From positions 1,512,395 to 1,576,394 of the forward strand of contig JAUJYN010000026.1 of the NCBI GenBank assembly GCA_030737835.1: a stretch of 64,000 bases of DNA, in the 5' to 3' direction. Below the pieces are notes generated by a model. That model ran no database searches. It was not told the origin of the DNA and saw only the letters and a list, made by a program, of their open reading frames with translations. Source of the stretch: Acorus gramineus. Its lineage: Eukaryota; Streptophyta; Magnoliopsida; Acorales; Acoraceae. Shown here piece after piece: positions 54,521 to 64,000 of this stretch (position 1 is the first letter of the stretch; each line of letters begins with the position of its first letter). Made by a program: the position numbers and the translations under genes.

Positions 54521-56274
54521 TGTTATATATGTGTCACTTTTTAGCCTATTGGTCACATTTGGGTCGTTTTTGGCCATTTTCCAATTTTTTTTTTTCGATC
54601 GGAGCCGCTAAAATTTTAGACTTTTAGCTATCCGCTTGAGTTCGAGTACTCCGATTGGAAATCTAACTGTGTATTATGAGTCCTGGTACCATTTTGTACT
54701 ACTCATAAAAATTTCATCGAATTCCGGTAACGTTTTAAAAATTTTGCAGTTTCATCGAATTGTATCCGGGTTTCGGTCGTTTCTGGTTTGTTAGGAGGAA
54801 TAGTGTTGGGATATTTTGGTGGTTATGGTAACCTTGGGTAACCTCACCCCCCTCTTGCTTAAAGGGTAAGAAATCTTTGGTTATTTTTGATGTGTGTGGG
54901 TGAGTTTAGCTTAGGTTCACCCCTTTTTCCCTTCTCATCACCCCCCCAATTTGAGAAAAATGAGATCTCTCTCTCTCACCACTTCCCACGCCTCCCTCTC
55001 CCTTTGATTGTGTGTGTGTGTGTGTGTGTGTTTTTTTTAAGGAAAAGAAGGAGAAGAAGAAGCAAAAGAAGAGGAGAAGTGAAAGAGAAAGAGCACTCAA
55101 AGGTGTGTTTGTGTTGTTGTTGTTGTCCCTTTCTCTCTTTCTTTCTCTCTAGCTTTCACCACTCTCATGCTCCCCTTTTGCCCCTGATTTTCAGCCAAGT
55201 AAGGCTGAGGAGGTGGTGGTGTTGGTGGTGGCGGTTGCGGTGGTTTTGGTGCGCCAAGGGCACCCGAATACCTCCCCTTTCTTTCCCCTCCTTTGGTAAG
55301 CTCTCCTCCTCCCTTATCTTTGTTTTAAATGGTTGTTAGGGCTGTTAGGGTGTTCATGCATGCCATGCATGGGTGGTAGGGTGAGTGTGAGGGCTGTGGA
55401 GGGGGTGGGAGAGATTTGGGCGCGCGCGTCTGCACGCGTAGAGGGGTGATGGTGCGCGTAGTCGGGCGCGCTGGCGGGCGCACGCGCGTACGCGCAGGCG
55501 CGCAAACGTGCGCGTGAGGGGCTGGGCGGGCGCGCAGTGCGCGCGAGTGCGCGCGGGCACGCGCGAGCATGCGCGAGCGCGGGGCAGCGCGTCTGGGCGC
55601 GCGGCAGTGCGCCAGGGGGTGCGGGGGCGCGTGCGTGCATGCTTATGCGTGCGTACGCGTGCGGGGGCCATGCGTGTGGCTGCCCGAGGGTTCGGGTAGG
55701 TGTCGGGGCACTCGGACTTGCGTGCGTACGTGCGTACTCGCATGCGTGCGAGCCCGTATGCGTGCTTGTCCGAGTCTTTGGCATTTCTAGTAAATTCCAT
55801 GTATATTTATGTAGTTATACTCACCATATTGAATGCCCTTGTCTTGCAGATCTTGGCGAACGGTCACGCAACGACCCGGGTTGCGGTGAGTGGGTCGATC
55901 CAACCCAGTGGGGAGGCATTGATGCACGTTGGCGTGCATTGCCCTCCCCTGGGGCACCATAACTGCATATTAACTTGTGTGAATAAAAACTTATGATAAT
56001 GCATGTTATGCTATGATGTACCCATGCCATGTTAGACATTGTATGCTAGGGATATACATCCATGTATCATGTATAGGAGCCCATACATGCCTAGATACCA
56101 TGTCCCATGTTTGAAAAGCCTTGATCCATGCATGTTCCCATCTAGTTTAATTTAATTAAACCAAAATGAGAATATATAAGTGTAAGCATGCCTTAGAAAA
56201 TATTATAACCTTGTTATTATAATATTTAAATGCTTCCATGATGAATTCCTTGTATATTTATTATCCATGTTATA
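54521..56274 (+). mobile_element. Gypsy LTR, plus strand, interrupted by element A
   Basis: It starts TGTTATATATGTGTCAC. It has the GC-rich core (55415-55785), the predicted intron (GT at 55296, AG at 55848-55849) and then the CCCTCCCCTGGGGCACCATAA segment. It stops at 56274, where element A begins. The remainder should lie right of the window. Confidence 0.78.
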
Positions 56275-59200
56275 TGTTATGCCTGTGTCATTTGGAGCCA
56301 TTTCGGTTAAGCCTTGGTCACTTCTGGGTCATTCAGGGCCTTTTTGTTTTTTCGATCGGAGCCGCTAAAATTTTGGCTTTTAGTCACCTGCGGGAGTTAG
56401 AGTACTCTGATTGGAAATCTGACTGCATATTATGGGTCCTGGTACCGTTTAGTACTACCCATAAAAATTTCATCGAATTCCGGTAACGTTTTGAAAAATA
56501 TGCAGTTCCAAACCGTATCCGGGTTTTAAAAGTTCCTAGTTAGTCGAATAGTGTGAGATATTTTGGGGATGTGGTGACCTTTAATAACTTTACCCCCACC
56601 TTGCTTAGGGATGAAACCTTTGGTTATTGGTTATGTGAGTGGGTGAGCCTAACCCTAACCTCACCCCCCCCTTAAGGTCACCCCTAGGCACTATTTGGGC
56701 ATGAAAATGACATTTTTGCCCTCTCTCTCTCCCCCTCTCTCCCATTTCGTGGAACTCTCTCAAGCTCCCTCTCTTGGTCTTTTTTTTTCCCTCTCTTTGT
56801 GTGTGGAGAAGGAGGAGGAAGAATCCATTGAAGGTGAAGGTGAAGAAGGAAGCAAGAGGTGAGTTTTGTGTATGTGTTCTTGTGGTTGTGGTTTCTCCTC
56901 TCTCAAGCTCCCTCTCATGTCTCCCCCCCCTGTTTTTCAGCCAAAGAAGGCTGAGGAGATGCTGAAGAGATGGTGGTAGTGGTGGTGGTGGTTGAGGTGG
57001 TCATGGGTGTGTCGATAACCCCGCATCTCCCCATTTCCCTCCCCCTGTTTCGGTAAGGCAGCTCACTATCTTTTAAAGATCTCAGTGAATCTAGTATTTA
57101 GAGGCATATTGTTAGGATTATGTCTTCTTATGGTTTGATCATCTATGTGTCTAGATGTTATATATGAAAGTTAGGGTTATTATGATATCTGTGTTGTAAG
57201 TTAGAACCTGTTTTGCATGGTCTGTCCAGATACGCATAGGAATTGATCTGCTTCGGGAAATGATTTGTTTCGGGCTTGTAGAGGCAAAGTTAGGTTCTAA
57301 TGTTTTCATGGATTATAATCCCAGAATATCATAGAATGGGCATAATTTATTTCATAATTTTTGGAGGTGTATTGCCTGCTGTGGAGACCAATTAGTAGGG
57401 CTGGTTGCAGCAGGTTTGGCAGTTTTGCTTTGTTGAGTGTCAAGGAGTTGTTTGCATGTGCCTTGGGTGATAATATGGAAGTATCAGGAGTTAGGGGCTT
57501 CATGAAGTAGGCTTATATGTGTGATAGGAGGTTCCATATTTTAATTGTGGATCATTGGTTGTGTTTTACAGATCTCGTAGACCGGACGCGCGACGATCCG
57601 GGTATCTGTGAGTGGTTTGATCCAATCCCCCCCATCGAGATGCACTCGACGCGCGTAGTCGTACGTCGCGCATCGATGGGGCATCCTAGGTATGCTACTT
57701 GTGTAGATAAGTAGTATGGCCATGCTTAAGCTATAATATGTTAGATATATATGCATGTATTGTATCCATGTATGAATGATTGTATTGCATGCGCCCCTCT
57801 AGTATGGGCATGTATTTTATAAATGTGTATGGATGTATAGAATATGGCATATCTTAGGTAGTATTGTAATACAACTCCCACCATATTAATTGGAATATCC
57901 AACATGATTAAGTCTGGGTTAATAACAAGCACATGCCTAATATTCCCTTGCGATAAGACTCGAGGGCGTGGTGTAGTTGTTGCGCCCATGCTAATTGGGC
58001 AAAGCTATGACCAGCTTCATGAGATGATGATCGCTCTCGCCCTCTCCCTCTGAACGAACTGAGTAAGTAGATGCGATTTTCTACTCGACTCAAGTTCGTT
58101 TGGAATATTGGCATGCAACTATTAGCGCGCGAGATCGCGCTTGACCCTTTCTTTTAAGTTGGCGATATCCAACGCATGCTTAAGTTAGGCCTTGTGTGCT
58201 TATGTGATTAATGACAATGTATGCATGTTGTATGATTTATTATGATGTAAATCCATGTTAGGGAATGTCCTTATAATTATTAGATGATTGTGCATATGGT
58301 TCATGCACATAGCTGGATATATTTATATGCGCATGTTAAAAACTGATAGGCCTATCTGAAATAGGCGTGGGTGTGACCCGCTGTCGGGTTGTACCTTATT
58401 AGTTAGAGCGCTAGCGATGTAATCGCCCCGTGCATCCGAGCGATACACTCGTTTGGAATTCAGGAGAATTCATTATCTTATTGGTTTTGTTAAGCCGGTA
58501 GTGGGACATTAAGTTAGGCCTACCCGTGCTAGGCGTGTTATGTGCCTTGGGATTATTTCTGCATGAGAACAGAGGCAACCCCCCCCCTTTTGTGTCTGAG
58601 CGACGCAACGGTGTGGGAGTACAATAGTGTTCTCTATCTCGATATGTGATTACCGAGAGTAGTTCTTTTTCCATTGGGTTCGCTTTGCGAACATGGAATG
58701 TTTACTCCCAATGTCGTCCGTGTTGAAGAGACCCGAGTTGTAGCTGTCCTGACAGAGGGCTCCCATCCGTAGGTACCACCGATGCGTTCGGGAGCGTACT
58801 GATCGTGGGAGTGTACCAGGTAGATGCTACCCGGGAGAGTGTTAACGAATGATATTGCGAGTGTGGAATCGTTCTCCCCTTCGTTGGATCCGATGTAGAA
58901 ACTTTTCGGCGTTGGAAAAGCTGTCCTGACAGAGGGCTCCCATCCGTAGGTACCACCGAGGCGTTCGAAAGCGTACTGATCGTGGGAGTATACCAGGTAG
59001 TGACTACCCGGGGAAAGGGCTACCGGTGGACCAAGGGTGTAGAGCAGTCTAAGTCTCTTCCAAAAGTCCCAAGAGTCTCCCTCCGGGAGTGAGGGTGAGG
59101 ATGAGGTGAAGACACGTCGCCTCGTGACCCATTCGTTGTTCGTCCGTTCCCATAGTTGTTGGGTCCGGTCTCGTATCGATGTTCAAAGACATCGTTGGGC

Positions 59201-59861
59201 AGTTATCTTGAGGTTGATGATCCAGTAGTGTTGCGTAGACTAGTAATCCCGGGTCTCCTCGACCAACGGTATGGTCTCTCCCCAAAAGTCCCAAGAGTCT
59301 CCCTCCGGGAGTGAGGGTGAGGTTGGTCGCGCCGCCGCGTGACCTTGTTATCCATTGGGTTTCTACCCATGTTTTCCTTGAAAGGAAATTGCTTTAGTAT
59401 TGAACTGTTGTATGGTGATTGGTTTCCAGCCACTCACTGAGCTTGTAGCTCACCCCTCGCATATTGTTTCTTTTCAGGAGCAGTGTTGGGCGTGGAGCTG
59501 GAGCTTTCTTATGGCGTGGTCTTATGGGCGTGGAGCGTTCTTCCGGCGGGTGGCGAGTGCGAGGCTGTCAGCAGTCCTAGAGTCATTGTATGTATTGTAA
59601 ATCATGCATGTGGCACAGGTTGTATTTTCTTTGGTCTAGACTTGGCTCTCACAGGACAGTGATTGTGTATTCGAGTCTATAATAATGTTTTTGGTTTACA
59701 GACATTGTTTATATATTATGCTTCCGCTTTTCAGTCAGTTATCATTATCCTTGCTTTGCCACCTTGTGTGTTGTTGTTGGAGTCTTTATTGACCTCTGGT
59801 ATTGATAGCTGATATTTTATTATTGCCATGTCTCGGGGACGGCCGCCCTTGGGGCGTGACA
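56275..59861 (+). repeat. 5' LTR of element A
   Basis: TGTTATGCCTGTGTC to GGGGCGTGACA. It lacks the GC-rich core of the other LTRs. The predicted intron (GT at 57053, AG at 57570-57571) instead holds AT-rich sequence. A first small intron is also plausible (GTGAGTTTTG at about 56860 to TTTTTCAG at about 56940). A tandem module lies at 58740-58995. Confidence 0.88.
58740..58995 (+). repeat. Tandem LTR module, period about 177 bp
   Basis: GCTGTCCTGACAGAGGGCTC starts at 58744 and again at about 58919, followed each time by CCATCCGTAGGTACCACCGA and TACTGATCGTGGGAGT. The LTR at 36520-36800 has the same duplication with period about 168. CTGTCCTGACAG is itself a short palindrome. Confidence 0.85.
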
Positions 59862-59866
59862 AAAGT

Positions 59867-59882
59867 TGGTATCAGGGCCTGG
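59867..59882 (+). other. Primer-binding site of element A
   Basis: TGGTATCAGGGCCTGG, one change (A to G) from the initiator-tRNA-complementary TGGTATCAGAGC. Confidence 0.8.
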
Positions 59883-62595
59883 TCCTGTCCGAGCCTCAGT
59901 CTAGTCGTATAGATGATAAGTCGTAGGATTGTCGTCTGAGTACTCTTGTTTCAGAAGTTATCTTAGGTTGCTGACATGCCTCCTTGCATCCGTTGACGTG
60001 GACGTGACCCCCCCTAGACCCACCCTTAAGTTGTTGACTGGGTCGACTGAATAGGGTCAGTTGTTGGATCCCTTGTTGCGGGATTAAGGCTTGGGTAGGA
60101 GATTCCAGCCCAGTAGTATGATAGTGATGAATTGGTTGCAATTTCTAAGGTATGGATTGCGTCTTGATAATGGAGCTCTTTCCCGTGCATCGGTATTGCT
60201 GGTAACCATTGAGTTCGCGTGCGGCGCCAGTTTCAAGTGTTGAGGATGTGGCGTATTGCTCATTAAGGGATGATGTCTTCTTCCAGCCTTCCTACTCAGG
60301 ATTAAGGGGCCTTGCGGGGTCATCGTTGAGACCCGGGCTAGGGTACTCCGTGTTCCTTGTTTGGTTGTTGGGATATCCTATATCGGGCCCTCATAGTGCC
60401 CTGCCAAGGTTCTTTTCCCAGTCAAGGAATACCTTAGAAGCATCAAATTGATGATGGATTTTTCCTCTCACTTGGAAGGTGCTGTAGCGAGTGGTGATGC
60501 ATATGATCGGGATTGGGTGCATCCTATTGCAGCTTGGTGGGCGATTGCTTGTGGACTGGGTTCCATAGTGGCATCTGGAGTCGCTTCGATATATCATTGT
60601 GCGTTGTAGCTGCCCGGTTGAGGCCAGAGCCCTGTGAGGTGCTCCCAGATACTATGCTTGTTGGTGCGCCCATATGGCAGAGATAGTGGGCTTGGGAGGC
60701 TACCAGGTAGAGGCCACACCAGGAGAGTGCTACTGGATGATGTCGAGAGCGTGGACTCCCTGTGATGAATCTGCCCATGGAGTGCAGGATGCTGGAGTTC
60801 CAATGGTTATAGATGAGCGACCTATCTCTGGCGGCATGTGAAGCATAGTTGTGGATACTGTCGCGTTTTGCCCCACATTGGTCACAAATGAGGAGACGCG
60901 ATGCTAACGTTCGTGATGGGACTCAACCGCCTTATCAGATAGATGACGTTGCATAGGCATTGTCGAGGTTCGACGACCCCTTATTGCGTGTCTTGTGGAT
61001 TAAGTGCGGTTGAGCGGTTTACCAAGCGTGTAAGTGTCATCATGAGCGCCAGCCATGCTCGAGGAGCAGAATCTGGACTTAATTGTTCGTGGTGTTGTTT
61101 TGATCTTCCCGTAAGGGTTGAAGATCAGGTACCCCCTTGCCGTGAATTGATGATCTATTTGACCAGCTCTGGGAGCGAGTGTCTGCTATTAGATCGATCT
61201 TCGTACAAAGGTACCACAAATCGGAGATCCGGGAGTTGGACATCCTGTAGATGGCCTTTCGTGACCGTTCAGGCACTACGAGTTTTAAGTACTGCCGTCG
61301 GGGTTGACGAATGCGCCGGATGCCTTCGTGGATCTCAAAAGTTTTATTGGGCCTCCGTGGACTACTTTGAGGTAGTCTTCATTGAGATTGCTAGTGGTGC
61401 GATGAAAAGGCGATATGGGTGACCTTGTTTCCCCAGGTTGGCATGCCCTCAGGCAAAGTTTGAGAATCATCATCGCATTGGAAAGCGTCAGTCCATGGAG
61501 ATTCCTCAGTGGACGTGGGAGTGGGTTATCAGGGATTGTTGTGGACTCGCTAATGTCACATTCGGGTCACGACACCGTCTAGGTGATCATTGACCGACTG
61601 ACTAAGTCCACGCTTCCCTCCCTAATCTGACTGATTGAGTCTCTGGACGCCTTGACGTGGGTTTTCACCTTCGCGATTGTTCGTCTTCATGGCACTCTGG
61701 TCGGCACTATTTTCGGTTGAGACACGAGGGTTACTTTAAGGTTGTGGCGCAACCTTGGCAGGCTTTGGCGCGAGCCTCCATTTAAGTATAGCGTTTCATC
61801 GCCGATGGAAAGCCAGACAAAGAGGACGATTCAGACCTTGGAGGACATGCTAAGTGCCTGCGTGCTCGATGATGAGGGCAGTTGGGTGAGGCACCACCCA
61901 TTTGTTGGGGTATGCCTGCAAAACGACTGCCATTCGAGCATCCAGATGGATCTGTGAAAGGCACTCTACATGCGCAATTTTATACCTCCCTTGTGTTGGG
62001 ACGGTTGAGGAGCGCCAGTTGGAGGGGCCATAAGTTAGTTGTTTGATCTTGTGGTGGCCAGGTTGGTTCGTGTGTGCATCTGCACCTCTCAGAAGCGATA
62101 GAGGGGCTACGCAGGTCATCGTCACCAGGAGTTTACCTTCGGGTTTGGCGACCATGTTTTTCTGAAGGTGTCCCAGTTTAAGGGCATTCTATGTTTTGAC
62201 GTTCGGGGCAAGATGAGTTGGCCCTTCATCGGACCATTTCTCGTCATTGAGTGGGTTGGGGAGGTGGCTTGTCATGTAGCCTTTCCCCCACAGCTGGCTC
62301 ATGCCCACAACGTCGTCCTTGTCTCATGGCCGAGGCGTTATGTCCACGATCCTGCTCATGTCATTCTGTTTGACCGTCTCATCCTTGAGTTGGATTTGTC
62401 GTTCGTGGAGCAGTGGATCGAGGTCAAGGACCAGCATGAGAAGAGGCTCCACGCTAAGACCGTTCCTTTGATTACAGTGTGTCGGTAGCGCCAGTCTGGT
62501 GCATGGACCACTAGGGAGCAAAAGGTCTATGCGAGATACTTGCTATATTCGGTCTTCCCTTTGGGTTTCCTTAAATTTCGAGGACTAAATTTCCT
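59883..62595 (+). pseudogene. Element A internal region, degenerate gag/pol remnants
   Basis: A broken gag start (ATGCCTCCTTGCATCCGTTG at about 59976) is followed by the GGGCTAGGGTACTCCGTGTT module (about 60335) and then the same 2-kb segment as element B: RT core piece (61160-61340), integrase piece (about 61590), and integrase C-terminus with VIEWVGEVACHV, PRRYVHDPAHV and KRLHAKTVPL (62216-62488). The RT C-terminal block present in element B is deleted. No full-length protein can be made. Confidence 0.7.
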
Positions 62596-62608
62596 AAGGG
62601 GGGGAGAA
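62596..62608 (+). other. Polypurine tract of element A
   Basis: AAGGGGGGGAGAA directly before the 3' LTR start TGTTATGCC. Confidence 0.85.
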
Positions 62609-64000
62609 TGTTATGCCTGTGTCATTTGGAGCCATTTCGGTTAAGCCTTGGTCACTTCTGGGTCATTCGGGGCCTTTTGTTTTTTCGATCAGAGCCGCTA
62701 AAATTTTGGCTTTTAGCCACCTGCGGGAGTTAGAGTACTCTGATTAGAAATCTGACTGCATATTATGGGTCCTGGTACCGTTTAGTACTACCCATAAAAA
62801 TTTCATCGAATTCCGGTAACGTTTTGAAAAATATGCAGTTCCAAACCGTATTCGGGTTTTAAGAGTTCCTGGTTGGTCGAATAGTGTGAGATATTTTGGG
62901 GATGTGGTGACCTTTGGAAACTTTACCCCCACCTTGCTTAGGGATGAAGAAACCTTTGGTTATTGGTTATGTGAGTGGGTGAGCCTAACCCTAACCTCAC
63001 CCCCCCTTAAGGTCACCCTAGGCACTATTTGGGCATGAAAATGACATTTTTGCCCTCTCTCTCTCTCCCCCTCTCTCCCATTTCGTGGAACTCTCTCAAG
63101 CTCCCTCTCTTGGTCTTTTTTTTTCCTCTCTTTGTGTGTGGATAAGGAGGAGGAAGAATCCATTGAAGGTGACGGTGAAGAAGGAACCAAGAGGTGAGTT
63201 TTGTGTATGTGTTGTTGTGGTTGTGGTTTCTCCTCTCTCAAGCTCCCTCTCATGTCTCCCCCCCCCTGTTTTTCAGCCAAAGAAGGCTGAGGAGATGCTG
63301 AAGAGATGGTGGTAGTGGTGGTGGTGGTTGAGGTGGTCGTGGGTGTGTCGATAACCCTGCATCTCCCATTTCCCTCCCCCTATTTCGGTAAGGCAGCTCA
63401 CTGTCTTTTAAAGATCTCAGTGAATCTAGTATTTAGAGGCATATTTTTAGGATTATGTCTGTTAAGATTTGATCATCGATGTGTCTACATGTTATATAAG
63501 AAATTTTGGGTCATTATGATATTTGTGTTGTAAGTTAGAACCAGTTTTGTATGGTCTGTCCAGATTCGCGTAGGAATTGACCTGCTTCTGGAAATTATAT
63601 GTTTCGGGCTTGTAGAGGAAAAATTAGGATTAATGTCTTCATGGATTATGATCCCAGCATATAATAGAATGGGCATGATTTATTTCATAATTGTTGGAAG
63701 TGTATTGGGTGCTGTGGAGACCAATTAGTAGGGCTGGTTGCAGCAGGTTTGGCAGTTTTGCTTTGTTGAGTGTGAAGGAGTTGTTTGCATGTGTCTCGGG
63801 TGATAATATGGAAGTATCAGGGGTTATGGCCTTCATGAAGTAGGCTTACATGTGTGATAGGAGGTTCCATATTTTAATTGTGGATCATTGGTTGTGTTTT
63901 GCAGATCTCGTAGACCGGACGCGCGACGATCCGGGTATCTGTGAGTGGTTTGATCCAATCCCCCCCCTCGGGATGCGCTCGACGCGCATAGTCGCGCGTC
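62609..64000 (+). repeat. 3' LTR of element A (cut by window end)
   Basis: It matches 56275-57660 of the 5' LTR with few differences, including both leader splice-like sites (GT at 63388, AG at 63903-63904). The last approximately 2.2 kb lie outside the window. Confidence 0.88.

Larger units (their letters stand above)
56275..64000 (+). mobile_element. Element A: Tekay/Del-like element with 3.6-kb LTRs, non-autonomous
   Basis: 5' LTR 56275-59861, internal 59862-62608, 3' LTR from 62609 to beyond the window. Where comparable, the two LTRs differ at only a few positions per hundred, making this one of the younger insertions. The internal region is only 2.7 kb and has no intact frame. TTATA at 56270-56274 should be repeated after the 3' LTR outside the window. 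Confidence 0.85.

Overview
The window is nuclear DNA of a flowering plant with a repeat-rich genome. The evidence is a class-B plant heat-stress transcription factor, plant Ty3/gypsy lineages (Tat-like and Tekay/Del-like), a FAR1-type Mutator-like element and several MITEs. The sequence does not allow a genus-level call. No rRNA, tRNA or CRISPR was seen. Only three coding regions look intact: HSFB2 (4243-5363, minus), a small GRF zinc-finger membrane protein (29859-30302, plus) and a FAR1-type transposase (32322-34487, minus). The last two belong to one transposon.

Layout. 1-2335 is the 3' part of a large gypsy LTR that cuts into a MULE transposase remnant (2336-2642). 2643-4198 is AT-rich spacer. 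HSFB2 follows. From about 5515 to 40684 the non-TE background is a tandem array of the region just upstream of HSFB2. Four units begin near 5515, 7366, 12481 and 39540, and each carries heat-shock-element-like sites. Small DNA transposons sit in the array (7839-8549, 11002-12071, 39089-39231, and probably 6160-6704 and 9573-10575).

The third unit is split by a Tat-like element (13658-38886, target duplication GGTTT). That element was itself hit by three gypsy LTRs: a minus-strand solo LTR at 14959-17872 (target duplication CAATG), a 5'-truncated LTR at 20522-24003, and an LTR at 24674-37636 (AGAGT). The last contains another minus-strand solo LTR (25221-27115, GTTGT) and a 7.4-kb MULE (28553-35951) inserted in a TA microsatellite. 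Tat gag, protease, RT, RNase H and integrase can be read across the insertions but carry stops and frameshifts.

From 40685 to the end there is a second Tat fragment and a pile of Tekay-like LTR elements. Element B spans 43329-52560 and element A spans 56275 to beyond the window. Both have a primer-binding site, a polypurine tract and very long LTRs (2.6-3.6 kb), but a short, degenerate internal region with pol pieces in non-canonical order. They look like non-autonomous derivatives.

The most interesting points are: (1) the two-gene MULE with a convergent, MuDR-like layout in which a GRF-zinc-finger/membrane protein takes the second-gene place; (2) the amplified HSFB2 upstream region with perfect HSEs; (3) modular LTRs with a conserved predicted intron around a CpG-dense core and a repeated G-quadruplex/hairpin module.
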